Source: Anaerolineae bacterium (GTDB lineage Bacteria; Chloroflexota; Anaerolineae; B4-G1; DUEL01). From it: a stretch of DNA of 44,950 nucleotides. Below, piece after piece: positions 1-7,951 of the stretch. Numbering within the stretch: the stretch's first letter is position 1; every line of letters begins with the position of its first letter. The position numbers and the translations under genes are program-made. The notes under the pieces are model-generated. The model did no database searches. It worked only from the letters and a program-made list of their open reading frames with translations, and was not told the DNA's origin. Location of the stretch: contig JAFGEI010000126.1 of NCBI GenBank assembly GCA_016931695.1, positions 1 to 44,950 on the forward strand, in the 5' to 3' direction.

Positions 1-17
1 CCCGGGCGTAGCCGAGG

Positions 18-80
18 GGAGCGTAGCGAGCGAAGAATCCCGTTCCGGAGAAGCGAAATCTCGTTCTGCAAGGAACGAGA
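18..80. repeat. Intergenic GC-rich repeat-like segment with hairpin
   Basis: The first ~100 bases hold no gene. They contain the purine-rich string GAGCGTAGCGAGCGAAGAAT (about 19-38) and then a perfect 8-bp hairpin, TCTCGTTC (59-66) with GAACGAGA (73-80), loop 6 nt. There is no T-run, so it is not a clear intrinsic terminator. It sits just past the 3' end of the minus-strand ttcA gene and could be a dispersed repeat or an attenuating hairpin. Only one copy is visible in this window. Confidence 0.35.
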
Positions 81-105
81 CCCTTCGATGAATCCTCGCG
101 CGATT

Positions 106-855
106 CTACCGCTCCTGCCGGTCGGTTTCTGGGCCATGCCGCGGGTCCCGCCCGCATCCTGAGCGCGCCACGCGCCACAGGTTGGCGCGGATGTTGGCCT
201 GGTGGCGGCCGAAACCGCGCAGGAATTCCGCGATCCGCTGCCGGTTGGAATCGCTTTCGTAGGGACATGGTGGGGGGGGAGGGAAACCGGCGGCGCGGGC
301 GTAACGGGCCAGTTCCTTCGCCTCGATATAGATGAGCGGGCGGATGACAGTGACCCGCCCCGCAAAAAAATCGGTCCGGGGCTCCAGCGTCTCCACCCGC
401 CCGGCGAACATCAAGTTGAGCAGCGTCGTCACTGCCGCGTCGTCGGCGTGATGGCCGAGGGCCAGCTTGTTGCAGCCCAGGCTGTCCGCCGCCAGGAAGA
501 GCGCCTTGCGCCGGTTCCACGCGCAGCGGAAGCAGTCCAGCGGCAGCGGTTCGTCCGGGGAGAGTCCCAGCGGGACAAGATGGTGCTCGACGCCCAGCTC
601 CTGGAGCCATGGCTCTAGCAGGCCCGTCAGGTCGGGCAGGCCGGCGTGGCTCCCCGCCACGTGCAGGGCGACCAGCTCGTAAGTGTAAGGCACCCGCCCC
701 CGGTAGCGCAGCAGCAGGTCGAGCAGGCTGCGGCTGTCTTTGCCCCCCGACACGGCGACGGCGATCCGGTCCCCCGCGCTCAGCAGGCCAAACTCTTTGC
801 ACGCCCTGGCAAAGGACTTGAGCAGGAACGATGCGAGACGGTCGGGGTTGCTCAT
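106..855 (-). CDS. ttcA: tRNA 2-thiocytidine biosynthesis protein TtcA-like PP-loop ATPase
   Basis: This 249-residue protein has the PP-loop ATP-pyrophosphatase signature SGGKDS at residues 36-41, a CFRC pair (Cys108, Cys111) and a third cysteine at about 197 in the CPYESDSNR segment. This is the TtcA arrangement, in which three cysteines hold a [4Fe-4S] cluster used to thiolate cytidine 32 of tRNAs in the cytoplasm. The LGHHADDAAVTTLLNL stretch near residue 133 is also typical of the family. The ATG at 855 gives a normal N-terminus. The next gene upstream on the same strand is rfbB, about 120 nt away, so co-transcription is possible but not shown. Assignment to TtcA rather than another PP-loop thiolase is likely but not certain. 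Confidence 0.85.
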   Translation of the reverse strand: MSNPDRLASFLLKSFARACKEFGLLSAGDRIAVAVSGGKDSRSLLDLLLRYRGRVPYTYELVALHVAGSHAGLPDLTGLLEPWLQELGVEHHLVPLGLSPDEPLPLDCFRCAWNRRKALFLAADSLGCNKLALGHHADDAAVTTLLNLMFAGRVETLEPRTDFFAGRVTVIRPLIYIEAKELARYARAAGFPPPPPCPYESDSNRQRIAEFLRGFGRHQANIRANLWRVARSGCGRDPRHGPETDRQER

Positions 856-880
856 CGGATTTTTGTGCTTTCCTGGTTTT

Positions 881-903
881 GGTTCACACTTGCAGCGTGA
901 ACC
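881..903. other. Intergenic hairpin between ttcA and rfbB
   Basis: GGTTCAC (881-887) pairs with GTGAACC (897-903) across a 9-nt loop in the 119-nt gap between ttcA and rfbB. On the minus strand the stem is followed by AAAA rather than T residues, so an intrinsic terminator is not convincing. Confidence 0.35.
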
Positions 904-974
904 CCATCGCCTACACCTCGCTTGTCAAACAAATCGCAATGAGCCGGGTAGGCAGGGCGGCAAAAACTGTCCGC

Positions 975-1997
975 CTACACCTCGCGCCCCTGGTACTGCT
1001 GCTGGTAATACTGCTGATAATGCACACCGCTCTTGATCGGCCGCCACCACCATTCGTTCTCCACGTACCAGCGCACCGTATCCTCGATCGCTTCTTCAAA
1101 GCTGTGGTTTGGTTCCCACCCCAGCGCCCTGATCTTGCTGACGTCGAGGGCATAGCGGCGGTCGTGGCCCGGCCGGTCCTTCACCGGCTGGATCAGGGAG
1201 CGCGGCTTGCCCAGGATGTCAAGGATGGCGTGGGTCATGTCGATGTTGCGGGTCTCGGCCCCGATGCCCAGGTTATAAATCTCGCCAATCTCGCCCTGGT
1301 GCAGCACCACGTCGATCCCCTCGCAGTGATCGACAACGTACTGGTAGTCGCGCATCTGGCTGCCGTCGCCGTAGAGGGGCAGGGGCTGGTCGTCGATGGC
1401 GTTGGTGACAAAGAGGGGAACGACCTTTTCCGGGTACTGGTAGGGGCCGATGTTGTTCGAACCGCGGGTGATGGTCACCGGGACGTCAAAGCTGGTGTAG
1501 TAGGCAATGCAGAGCATGTCGCCGCCGGCCTTGGAGGCGGAGTAGGGACTGCGGGTGTGAAGAGAATCGGTCTCCCGGGATCTGCCCTCCAGCACCTCGC
1601 CATAGACCTCGTCGGTGCTGACCTGGTGGTAGCGTTCCAGGCCAAACGCTTTCGCCGCCTCCAGGAGCACGTGGGTGCCAAAGACGTCGGTGCGGATGAA
1701 CTCGTCCGGCTCCATCAGCGAGCGGTCGACGTGGGTGGCAGCGGCAAAGTTGACGACGCTGTCGACCTGGTGCTGGTGGATGGCGGCCCGAACCGCAGCG
1801 GCGTCGCAGACGTCGCCATGGACGAAAGCGTACCGCGCGCCAAAATCCCGCTGGACGTCCTTGAGGTTATCCAGGTTGCCGGCATAGGTCAGCTTGTCAT
1901 AGACGACGATGCGATAGCCGGCATATTTCTGCAGCATATAGCGGACGAAATTGGAGCCGATGAACCCGGCCCCGCCAGTGACCATCAAGTTTTGCAC
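975..1997 (-). CDS. rfbB: dTDP-glucose 4,6-dehydratase
   Basis: This extended short-chain dehydrogenase makes dTDP-4-keto-6-deoxyglucose from dTDP-glucose, the first committed step toward deoxysugars of cell-surface glycans. The protein shows the NAD-binding GGAGFIG (residues 8-14), AAATHVDRS (86-94, where AAESHVDRS is usual), STDEVYGEV (127-135) and the catalytic Y152-x3-K156 in PYSASK. The open frame extends to 2060, but the GTG at 1997 is preferred: AGGAG lies 7 nt upstream and the protein then begins right at the Rossmann fold. That gives 340 aa, normal for RmlB. The other rhamnose-pathway genes (rfbA, C, D) are not in the window. Confidence 0.93.
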   Translation of the reverse strand: MQNLMVTGGAGFIGSNFVRYMLQKYAGYRIVVYDKLTYAGNLDNLKDVQRDFGARYAFVHGDVCDAAAVRAAIHQHQVDSVVNFAAATHVDRSLMEPDEFIRTDVFGTHVLLEAAKAFGLERYHQVSTDEVYGEVLEGRSRETDSLHTRSPYSASKAGGDMLCIAYYTSFDVPVTITRGSNNIGPYQYPEKVVPLFVTNAIDDQPLPLYGDGSQMRDYQYVVDHCEGIDVVLHQGEIGEIYNLGIGAETRNIDMTHAILDILGKPRSLIQPVKDRPGHDRRYALDVSKIRALGWEPNHSFEEAIEDTVRWYVENEWWWRPIKSGVHYQQYYQQQYQGREV

Positions 1998-2046
1998 AAT
2001 CCTGCTCCTAGAAAAGTCGGAAATAACAGGGGAGATTCCCTTCTTT

Positions 2047-2088
2047 GTCCCCTGGGACAATGTCCCAAGGGACGATGTCCCAGGGGAC
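2047..2088. repeat. Three near-palindromic 12-mers at a 15-bp period
   Basis: GTCCCCTGGGAC (2047-2058), GTCCCAAGGGAC (2062-2073) and GTCCCAGGGGAC (2077-2088) follow one another with 3-bp spacers. Each is a near or perfect palindrome, and the first and third are reverse complements of each other, so several hairpins are possible. The block lies between clpP and rfbB, about 50 nt upstream of the chosen rfbB start. Confidence 0.8.
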
Positions 2089-2144
2089 GCTCCACATTCG
2101 TCAGGGCCCGCGACCGTGTCCCTGGCAGTTAGGCCGCGTTTCCG

Positions 2145-2747
2145 CTACGCGCGCGGCTCGGGCTTGAGCACCTGGTCGATGATGCCATACTGCATTGCGT
2201 CTTCCGCCGTCATGTAGAAATCCCGGTCGGTAAAGCGCTCGATCTGCTCGTCGGACAGGCCGGTGTGCCGCTTGAGCAGTTCATTGAGCAGGTTGCGCAT
2301 GCGCAGGATCTCGCGCGCGGCAATCTCGATGTCCGTCGCCTGGCCCTGCACGCCGCCCAGCGGCTGGTGCAGGTGGATGGTGGCGTGGGGGAGGGCAAAG
2401 CGGCGTCCCTCCATCCCGGCGGTCAGCAGGACGGTGCCCATGCTGGCGGTCATACCGACGGCGATGGTCGAGATGGGCGCGCGCAGCAGCTGCATCGTGT
2501 CATAGATCGCCAGCCCAGCAGCAATTGATCCACCAGGGGAATTGACGTACAGGGATATCTCTCGCTCCGGGTCCTCCCGGTCCAGAAACAGCAACTGGGC
2601 GACGATCAGGTTGGCAACCTGTTCGGTGATGGGGGTGCCCAAAAAGATGATCCGCTCTCGCAGCAAGAGAGAAAAGATATCATAGGCCCTCTCGCCCCGG
2701 CCCGTGGACTCAATCACCATTGGGATCAGGTTCTTGCTCTCGATCAT
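2145..2747 (-). CDS. clpP: ATP-dependent Clp protease proteolytic subunit
   Basis: ClpP forms the barrel-shaped serine peptidase that degrades proteins unfolded by Clp ATPases. The 200-aa protein carries the catalytic Ser102 in GMTASMG, His127 in HLHQP and the Asp of [12 protein letters not shown] near the C-terminus. The YVNSPGGS segment (about residues 67-74) is the usual oxyanion region. The frame opens with a TTG at 2753, but the ATG at 2747 has GAGGAGG at ideal spacing and is chosen. The start lies inside the 3' end of tig (38-nt overlap), so the two genes are translationally coupled, as in many genomes where tig and clpP are neighbours. No clpX follows; rfbB does. Confidence 0.96.
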   Translation of the reverse strand: MIESKNLIPMVIESTGRGERAYDIFSLLLRERIIFLGTPITEQVANLIVAQLLFLDREDPEREISLYVNSPGGSIAAGLAIYDTMQLLRAPISTIAVGMTASMGTVLLTAGMEGRRFALPHATIHLHQPLGGVQGQATDIEIAAREILRMRNLLNELLKRHTGLSDEQIERFTDRDFYMTAEDAMQYGIIDQVLKPEPRA

Positions 2748-4059
2748 CTCCAACCTCCTCTAGCGGCTCTGCTTGGCCAAGGGCGATCGCGATCAGCCGA
2801 TCAAATATCTTGTTCAGCAGGATGCTGTTGGCCAGGACCTGCCGCGTCTCTGGCGTATCGAGCTGCGTGCGCACCTGCTCCTCGCCACTTCCTTGCTCGG
2901 CGGCGATTTCGGCAATCAGCTCTGCGATCTCTTCCTTGCTGGCCTTGAGCCCTTCCTGGTGGGCAATTTGGCCGAACACCAGCGACTGTAGCAGATGCTG
3001 CGCCGCCTGTTCGCTCAGCTCATCGCGCAGCGATTCCTCACTCTTGTCGGTCGCCGTCAGATAGGCTTCGAGGCTCATCCGCAGCTCCCGCTTGACCCGC
3101 CTGGCAAATTCTTCCACGAGCTCGTCGATCTCTTCCTCCAACATGGCGGGAGGATACTCGACGGACGCCCCAGCGAGCACCCGGTCGACGACTTGCTGGA
3201 TATACTCGTCGTTCACCCGTTCTTGTTTCTGCTCCTGCAGGCGCTCGCGGATGTCCTGTTCCAACTCTTTCAAGCGGTCAAAGTTGCCCACCGTCCGGGC
3301 CAGGTCGTCGTCGATGCCGGGCAGGATGCGGTTCGACAGGCGGAGAAGCTGCACGGTAAAATCCGCCTCTGGCGAGGGCTGCCCGTTGGGCATCGCCAGG
3401 CGGAAAGTGCGTTTTTCGTCGACCTTGATTCCCCGCAGTTCCTGGTGGAAACCGGGCACCGGCTGCGTGCTCTTGGGATTCAGCACGATTTCGATCTCTT
3501 GGTCGACAAAGAGACTGCCGTCCTCCCCGCGTCCTTCGACCTTGATCTCCAGGGCATCCCCCGGCTGCGCGCCCCGATCCCCAGCCGGCTCCAGCACAGC
3601 GTGCTCTTGCCGCAATTGTTCCAGGGCCTCTTTGATCTCCTTTTTGTCCACCTTGACCTGGGGGCGCGGAACGCGCAGCGAGCGATAGTCGCCCAGATCG
3701 ACCACCGGCGGCAGCGGAATGGTAAAGACAAAGCGCAAGGGGTCCAGCAGCAGGTCGGTCAGAGAGCCGGCTGCATAGGGATCAATCTCGGCTTGCTCAA
3801 TTGCCTCGCGGTAGATCGATTCGGCCATCGCTTCTACCGCCTCGGCGCGGATCATCTCCTCGCCGTAGCGTTGAACGACAATCTCGTAGGGTGCCTTGCC
3901 CTTGCGGAAACCGGGGATGCGCGTCTCGCGCGCGATGCGGCGGGCCGTTTTTTTCATCTCCCCGAGCACCCGCTCCGGTGGTACTTGCACGGTCAGCTGA
4001 ACCACGCGCATTCCGGCCGGTTCGACCGTGATCTCCAGGCCCTGTTCTTGTTGGCTCAC
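2710..4059 (-). CDS. tig: Trigger factor (ribosome-associated chaperone)
   Basis: Trigger factor binds the ribosome exit tunnel and shields nascent chains. The N-terminal domain contains the ribosome-docking signature (R)[14 protein letters not shown] around residues 47-61. The middle domain (about 150-240) resembles the FKBP prolyl-isomerase fold ([29 protein letters not shown]) but is divergent, so isomerase activity is uncertain. The C-terminal helical domain follows, ending in an acidic tail. Length is 449 aa, typical for the family. Translation starts at a GTG (4059) with GAGAGG nearby. The gene lies directly downstream of tRNA-Leu and upstream of clpP; one promoter before the tRNA may serve all three. 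Confidence 0.95.
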   Translation of the reverse strand: MSQQEQGLEITVEPAGMRVVQLTVQVPPERVLGEMKKTARRIARETRIPGFRKGKAPYEIVVQRYGEEMIRAEAVEAMAESIYREAIEQAEIDPYAAGSLTDLLLDPLRFVFTIPLPPVVDLGDYRSLRVPRPQVKVDKKEIKEALEQLRQEHAVLEPAGDRGAQPGDALEIKVEGRGEDGSLFVDQEIEIVLNPKSTQPVPGFHQELRGIKVDEKRTFRLAMPNGQPSPEADFTVQLLRLSNRILPGIDDDLARTVGNFDRLKELEQDIRERLQEQKQERVNDEYIQQVVDRVLAGASVEYPPAMLEEEIDELVEEFARRVKRELRMSLEAYLTATDKSEESLRDELSEQAAQHLLQSLVFGQIAHQEGLKASKEEIAELIAEIAAEQGSGEEQVRTQLDTPETRQVLANSILLNKIFDRLIAIALGQAEPLEEVGDDREQEPDPNGD

Positions 4060-4092
4060 CTCTCTCTTGCCTCCTCCTGCTCACACAGATTG

Positions 4093-4115
4093 CCGGGGCG
4101 CACGGGGCGCCCCGG
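4093..4115. terminator. Hairpin between tRNA-Leu and tig
   Basis: CCGGGGCG (4093-4100) pairs with CGCCCCGG (4108-4115) over a 7-nt loop just downstream of the tRNA 3' end on the minus strand. There is no T-tract, so it may be a processing or attenuation hairpin rather than a full terminator. Confidence 0.4.
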
Positions 4116-4119
4116 TCAG

Positions 4120-4201
4120 TGGGGAAGACGGGATTCGAACCCGTACGGGTTGCCCCACGTGATCCTAAGTCACGCTCGTCTGCCCATTCCGACACTTCCC
4201 C
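4120..4201 (-). tRNA. tRNA-Leu (anticodon UAG)
   Basis: Read on the minus strand, the acceptor stem GGGGAAG pairs with CTTCCCC. The D-arm (TCG/CGA) encloses the leucine-type loop GAATGGGCAGA. The anticodon stem CGTGA/TCACG holds the loop CTTAGGA, giving anticodon TAG. A long variable arm (class II) and a normal T-arm with TTCGAAT follow. The discriminator base is A, and no CCA is encoded after it, so CCA must be added by the nucleotidyltransferase. The identity is clear because both the long variable arm and the anticodon indicate leucine. Confidence 0.96.
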
Positions 4202-4239
4202 GCAAGTCGCCGGCGGACAATGCCGTGACAAGCGGCGTT

Positions 4240-4268
4240 ATTATAGACTGGAGCGGTCATTCTGGCAA
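4240..4268 (-). promoter_or_regulatory. Sigma-70-like promoter for tRNA-Leu (and probably tig-clpP)
   Basis: On the minus strand, TTGCCA (4263-4268) is followed by a 17-bp spacer and a perfect TATAAT (4240-4245). Transcription would start near 4233, about 32 nt before the mature tRNA 5' end. Confidence 0.8.
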
Positions 4269-4298
4269 GGAAAGGGTCGTCGGGGGGATTCGGGGCGG

Positions 4299-4595
4299 TT
4301 ACTCGCCCGGCAGTAATTCGCGGAACTCGTCAAAGGGGATCGCCGTCAGGGTCTGGGTCGTGCAGTTACCCAGGCGGTTGACCAGGAGGGCCACCCTGGC
4401 GGCGGCCATGGCATCGGGCGCTTCGAATATGTGCAGGAAATCAAACTCCCCCAGCAGGGCATAGCTGGCGATGCGCCTGGCCTGTGGACATTCCTCTTCC
4501 AGGCCGTGCTCCAGTTCCCTGTCCATATCCCGCAGCGCCCTGACCTGGCTGAAACTGTGCGGGGAAAGCTTGGAAAGCAGGATAAACGTCGTCAT
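4299..4595 (-). CDS. GYD-domain protein
   Basis: This small 98-residue protein matches the GYD family in its main landmarks: an N-terminal MTTFILLSKLSP strand, the GEFDFLHIFEAPD core (about residues 50-62) and LGNCTTQTLTAIPFDEF near the C-terminus. Members fold as a ferredoxin-like alpha/beta dimer; their biochemical role is not established. The start at ATG 4595 is preferred over the longer frame because GGTGGA lies just upstream and the longer frame overlaps the mutL stop. The gap to mutL is about 10 nt, so the two genes are likely co-transcribed, with GYD downstream. Confidence 0.8.
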   Translation of the reverse strand: MTTFILLSKLSPHSFSQVRALRDMDRELEHGLEEECPQARRIASYALLGEFDFLHIFEAPDAMAAARVALLVNRLGNCTTQTLTAIPFDEFRELLPGE

Positions 4596-4605
4596 CTGCT
4601 CCACC

Positions 4606-6336
4606 TCACTCCCGCCCAAACTCGCGCGCCAACTGATCGACGGAAATGTGAATCATCGTCGGGCGGCCGTGGGGGCAGGTGCGGGGGCTGGCGCACGCTT
4701 CCAGGGCCTGGATCAGCCCCGCCATCTCTTCCCGGGTCAGCACTTGCCCGGCCTTGACCGCCGCTCGCTTGCAAACCCGGCGCATCACGGCCTGCTCGAC
4801 CTCCGCGTCCACCATCGAGCGCCCCTCCTCCAGTGCTTCGACCACGTCGGGCAGCACCTCGGCCGGGCGGGCGCGGGTCAGGACGGCGGGCAGTGCCCGC
4901 ACCAGGACGGTGCTGCCGCCGAAAGGCTCCAGGACAAAGCCCAGCCGGTGCAGCGAGTCGAGGTGGGCTTCGAGCAATCCCGCCGCCTCGGGCGATAGAT
5001 CGACCGTCAGCGGAGTCAGCAGCCCCTGGGACGGAAGGCCCTGCTCCCGTTCTGCCATCATCCGTTCGTACAACACCCGCTCGTGGGCGGCGTGCTGGTC
5101 GATCAGGTAGAGGCCCTCCGGCCCCTCGGCGACGACGAAGGCGGCGCCGACCTGCCCGATGACCCGCAGGGCTGGAATCGCGGCCGGGGCATGCTGCGGC
5201 AGCAGCGGCTGCTGCCCGAGCGGCGATTCTCCCGCGTCGCTGGCCCGCGCCGCCCAGACGGGGGAGCGCCCTTCCCAGGGCCTTCCCCCAGACGCCGCCG
5301 GCCGGAGGAAGGCGGTCGGCGCGATGGGCGCCTGGCCCGTCACGCTGTTGCGCACCGCCCGCTGCACGGCCCGAAAGACGGCGTCGCCGTCGCTGAAGCG
5401 GACCTCCGCCTTGGCCGGATGGACGTTGACGTCGACCTGATCGGGGGGCATGGCGATCATCACCACCGCCACCGGGTAGCGGCCGCTGGGCAGCAGGGTA
5501 TGGTAAGCCTGGATCACGGCGTAGGTCAGCCGGCTGTCCTGGATCCAGCGACCGTTGAGAAAGAGCGTGATGCCGCCGCGATTGGCGCGGTGGAGGGATG
5601 GCGGGCTGGCAAATCCTCGCACGCGGATCGGAGAGCCGCTGCCCGGGTCCTCCAGGATCTCGACCAGATTGGCGCCGACCTCCATGCCATAGGCGGCGAT
5701 CAGCACCTCGCGCAGGTCATCGTTCCCCGGGGTGCGAAAGGTCTCCCGCCCGTCGTGGGAAAGGAGCAGCCGGAGATGGGGATAGGCGATGGCGTAGCGG
5801 GTGACCCAGGCGTCAATGTGGCGCCGCTCCGTGGCCTCGGTGCGGAGAAACTTGCGCCGGGCCGGGACGTTGTAAAAGAGGTCTTGGACGGTGATCGCCG
5901 TCCCCGGCGGGCGGCCGATGGGCCGCTGGTCGACGACCGCGCCGCTTTCCAGGCGCATCAGCGTGCCGATCTCTTCCCCTTCTGCCCGCGTGACGAGGGT
6001 AACGCGGCTCACGGCGGCGATGGACGCCAGCGCCTCACCACGAAAGCCCAGCGTGACGATGTGGTCCAGGTCCTCGGCCCGGGCGAGCTTGCTGGTCGAG
6101 TGGCGCTGGAAAGCGATCTCGACCTCGGCGGCAGGGATGCCGCGCCCGTCGTCGGTGATGCGGATCGACTGGCGGCCCCCTTTTTCCACGTCGACGCGGA
6201 CGTCGGTGGCCCCGGCGTCGATGCTGTTCTCGACCAGCTCTTTGACCACCGAGGCCGGCCGCTCCACCACCTCGCCGGCAGCGATCTGGGCGGCGACGTC
6301 AGGCGGAAGAACGCGGATACTTGTATCGTTTCTCAT
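4606..6336 (-). CDS. mutL: DNA mismatch repair protein MutL
   Basis: MutL couples mismatch recognition to strand removal. The N-terminal GHKL ATPase motifs are intact: ENSIDAGA (36-43), DDGRGI (62-67) and GFRGEAL (97-103). The C-terminal domain contains DQHAAHERVLYE, the DQHA(x)2E(x)4E metal-binding endonuclease motif, together with a CKRA and a CPHGRP segment. This is therefore the nicking type of MutL found where MutH is absent. Length is 576 aa from the ATG at 6336; the longer frame starts at a TTG (6363) and is less likely. The start overlaps the 3' end of plsY by about 38 nt, indicating an operon plsY-mutL-GYD. No mutS is present in the window. Confidence 0.95.
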   Translation of the reverse strand: MRNDTSIRVLPPDVAAQIAAGEVVERPASVVKELVENSIDAGATDVRVDVEKGGRQSIRITDDGRGIPAAEVEIAFQRHSTSKLARAEDLDHIVTLGFRGEALASIAAVSRVTLVTRAEGEEIGTLMRLESGAVVDQRPIGRPPGTAITVQDLFYNVPARRKFLRTEATERRHIDAWVTRYAIAYPHLRLLLSHDGRETFRTPGNDDLREVLIAAYGMEVGANLVEILEDPGSGSPIRVRGFASPPSLHRANRGGITLFLNGRWIQDSRLTYAVIQAYHTLLPSGRYPVAVVMIAMPPDQVDVNVHPAKAEVRFSDGDAVFRAVQRAVRNSVTGQAPIAPTAFLRPAASGGRPWEGRSPVWAARASDAGESPLGQQPLLPQHAPAAIPALRVIGQVGAAFVVAEGPEGLYLIDQHAAHERVLYERMMAEREQGLPSQGLLTPLTVDLSPEAAGLLEAHLDSLHRLGFVLEPFGGSTVLVRALPAVLTRARPAEVLPDVVEALEEGRSMVDAEVEQAVMRRVCKRAAVKAGQVLTREEMAGLIQALEACASPRTCPHGRPTMIHISVDQLAREFGRE

Positions 6337-6964
6337 GCTTGGTCTTTTCACCAACCAGGTCAACCTTGCGCTCCTCGCCGTGCAAGAGCCGCTGGATGTT
6401 GGGGCGCAGCGACCACAGGGTCAGAAGGGCAGTGACGATCCCGTGGACGACATATGCCCACGGCCCAAGCCCCAGGGCGGCGCGCACGACAAAGACGGTG
6501 GGGATGGCGAGGGCGAGGGCGATCGAGCCCATCGAGGCGCGGCGGGTGATGGCAATGATACCAAAAAGCGAGGGGATGGTCAAGAGGCCGCTCCAGGGCC
6601 AGAGCCCCATGGCGCTGCCGATCGACGTCCCGGTGCCCGCCCCGCCGCGAAAGGAGAGAAACAGGGAATAATTGTGTCCCACGACCGCCAGGACGCCGGT
6701 CAGCGCGTGGATGAGCGGGGGGCAGTTCAGCCATTTGGCGATCAGTACGGGCAGCCCGCCCTTCAGCACATCCCCAACGCCCGTGGCTAGCGCAAGCGGC
6801 CACCCGGCCGCTCGCATGACGTTGGTCCCCCCCGTGCGCCCGCTGCCGACCGTTCGCACGTCCACGCCCCGCACCCAACCGACGAGCAGGTACCCCACCG
6901 GAATCGATCCGAACAGGTACCCGAGGCCCAGGGCCAGGATCCAGATGCTCCAATGTGATGGCAT
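6299..6964 (-). CDS. plsY: Glycerol-3-phosphate acyltransferase PlsY-like, divergent
   Basis: PlsY is an integral-membrane enzyme that transfers an acyl group from acyl-phosphate to glycerol-3-phosphate in phospholipid synthesis. This 221-residue protein has the family's several hydrophobic helices and recognisable motifs: GSGRTGGTNVMRAAG (usual GSGNIGATNVLR) and GHNYSLFLSFRGGAGTGTSIG (usual GHxFPVFLKFKGGKGVAT). The second motif lacks the normally conserved lysine and reads A, so activity or substrate may differ. ATG 6964 is preceded by AAAGGGGGAG. It is the first gene of the plsY-mutL-GYD run. A non-canonical PlsY subgroup is the most likely identity. Confidence 0.8.
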   Translation of the reverse strand: MPSHWSIWILALGLGYLFGSIPVGYLLVGWVRGVDVRTVGSGRTGGTNVMRAAGWPLALATGVGDVLKGGLPVLIAKWLNCPPLIHALTGVLAVVGHNYSLFLSFRGGAGTGTSIGSAMGLWPWSGLLTIPSLFGIIAITRRASMGSIALALAIPTVFVVRAALGLGPWAYVVHGIVTALLTLWSLRPNIQRLLHGEERKVDLVGEKTKHEKRYKYPRSSA

Positions 6965-7095
6965 ACTCCCCCTTTGTCGCCGGGCGCATCGACGGCGTCG
7001 ACAATGTCACACCCGCGCTGGATGGCCGCCCACAGCGGGAAAAGTTTCGGGTTTCCCCGCTCAACTGGGGAGACCATTAACCGCCCAGCTGGCGA

Positions 7096-7123
7096 AATAT
7101 AAAACACCCAAAGGGGACACAAG
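7096..7123 (-). promoter_or_regulatory. Possible promoter upstream of plsY
   Basis: On the minus strand CTTGTG (7118-7123) is followed after 16 bp by TATATT (7096-7101). It lies in the 210-nt gap 6965-7174 between plsY and the redox operon. The -35 match is weak. Confidence 0.35.
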
Positions 7124-7174
7124 TTGCACCGGGGTCACGCCAGGGTGGCGGTTCGCCGTGCGCGCGATGGGTGG

Positions 7175-7552
7175 TCAATTTTGCGCCTCCATGGCCAACA
7201 GGTCTTGAACCGCCTGTTCAACGACTGCGGCGGGAAGCGTCCCCCGCAGCACCTGGAAGGGTTCTCCCGAACGATCGAGTAGCAGAATGGTCGGCGTGCC
7301 GACGATTCCATACTCGTGCGCGGTTTCCCGGCCCTGCTCTTCGTCCTGGCTGACATAGATGACGTCGAGGCGGCGGCCATAGTCGTCTTCGATCTCGTTT
7401 ACGATGGGCATGACTTGTTCGCAAAAGGGGCAGCCCTCAGCCCAAAAGAACATCAGGGTGGGATTTCCCTCGCTTGGGCCTGCTCCCTGGCAGGCAGCGG
7501 GCCAGAGGGACAATGCTGCCAGCAGTAGTGTGATCCACAGCCGTTTCTTCAC
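7175..7552 (-). CDS. Thioredoxin-like lipoprotein (CPFC active site)
   Basis: The product is a small extracytoplasmic thiol-disulfide protein. The N-terminus is a lipoprotein signal with the lipobox cysteine at residue 21 (SLWPAAC). The thioredoxin active site CPFC is at 41-44 (FFWAEGCPFCEQV), and the cis-proline region is VGTPTILLLD. The longer open frame is ignored: the GTG at 7552 places the signal peptide correctly and has GGGGAG upstream. Length is 125 aa. The gene is last in a three-gene operon, 4 nt after the upstream selenocysteine thioredoxin-like gene, which is its paralogue. It could serve as the cysteine partner that resolves or re-reduces the other two proteins, which is inference. 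Confidence 0.85.
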   Translation of the reverse strand: MKKRLWITLLLAALSLWPAACQGAGPSEGNPTLMFFWAEGCPFCEQVMPIVNEIEDDYGRRLDVIYVSQDEEQGRETAHEYGIVGTPTILLLDRSGEPFQVLRGTLPAAVVEQAVQDLLAMEAQN

Positions 7553-7556
7553 TGCG

Positions 7557-7934
7557 CTACTCCCCAATGATGCGCTGGATTTCCATTTCCAACGTCTCGC
7601 GAGACTGCGCGCCTTGCAAACGGCGGGTCTCTTCCCCCGCGCTGTCGAAAAAGATAAACGTGGGCTGGCCGATAAAGCCGTGCGCCCGGGCCAGCTCTTT
7701 GCCGTGTTCGGTATCGATATTGATGCGGACGAAATCAATTTCGTCCCCGTACTGATCTTGGAGCCCATCCACGATGGGCTTTATTCCCTGGCAAACCTCT
7801 CACCAATCGGCGTAAAAGTAGAGCAGCGTGGCGCCTTCGATGACCTCACCCGGCGGGGTGCATTGCACCAGCAACAAGCTGCCGCCGACGAGCGCCAGGC
7901 CCAGCACGATCGTAACGAACAGATGATCTTTCAT
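7557..7934 (-). CDS. Thioredoxin-like protein with predicted selenocysteine (UxxC), in-frame UGA
   Basis: Reading through a single in-frame TGA at 7800-7802 gives a complete 125-residue thioredoxin-fold protein. An N-terminal membrane anchor (residues 5-24) comes first, then FYADW-U45-EVC48-QGIKP, where FYADWCxxCQxIKP is expected, then VRINIDTE and the cis-proline GQPTFIFFD. The stop therefore falls precisely on the nucleophilic cysteine of CxxC, and the frame is intact on both sides. The ATG at 7934 has an AAGGAGAAT ribosome site. A hairpin begins 19 nt after the UGA (see 7762-7780). The upstream gene has the same feature, which argues against sequencing error or a pseudogene. Lys2 and a Cys at 25 suggest membrane anchoring, possibly as a lipoprotein, although the lipobox is poor. 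Confidence 0.85.
7762..7780 (-). promoter_or_regulatory. Candidate bacterial SECIS hairpin, thioredoxin-like gene
   Basis: In the minus-strand mRNA, AGCCCAUC pairs perfectly with GAUGGGCU around a GUG loop (8 bp, 3-nt loop). It begins 19 nt after the UGA codon, the distance range used by SelB-recognised bacterial SECIS elements. It lies within the coding sequence. Confidence 0.65.
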
Positions 7935-7951
7935 ATTCTCCTTCCTCTGCC

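Noticed and set aside
831-2132. Plus-strand open frame of 433 codons across ttcA-rfbB
   Set aside because: It is antisense to rfbB, has no recognisable motif, and no ribosome site precedes it.
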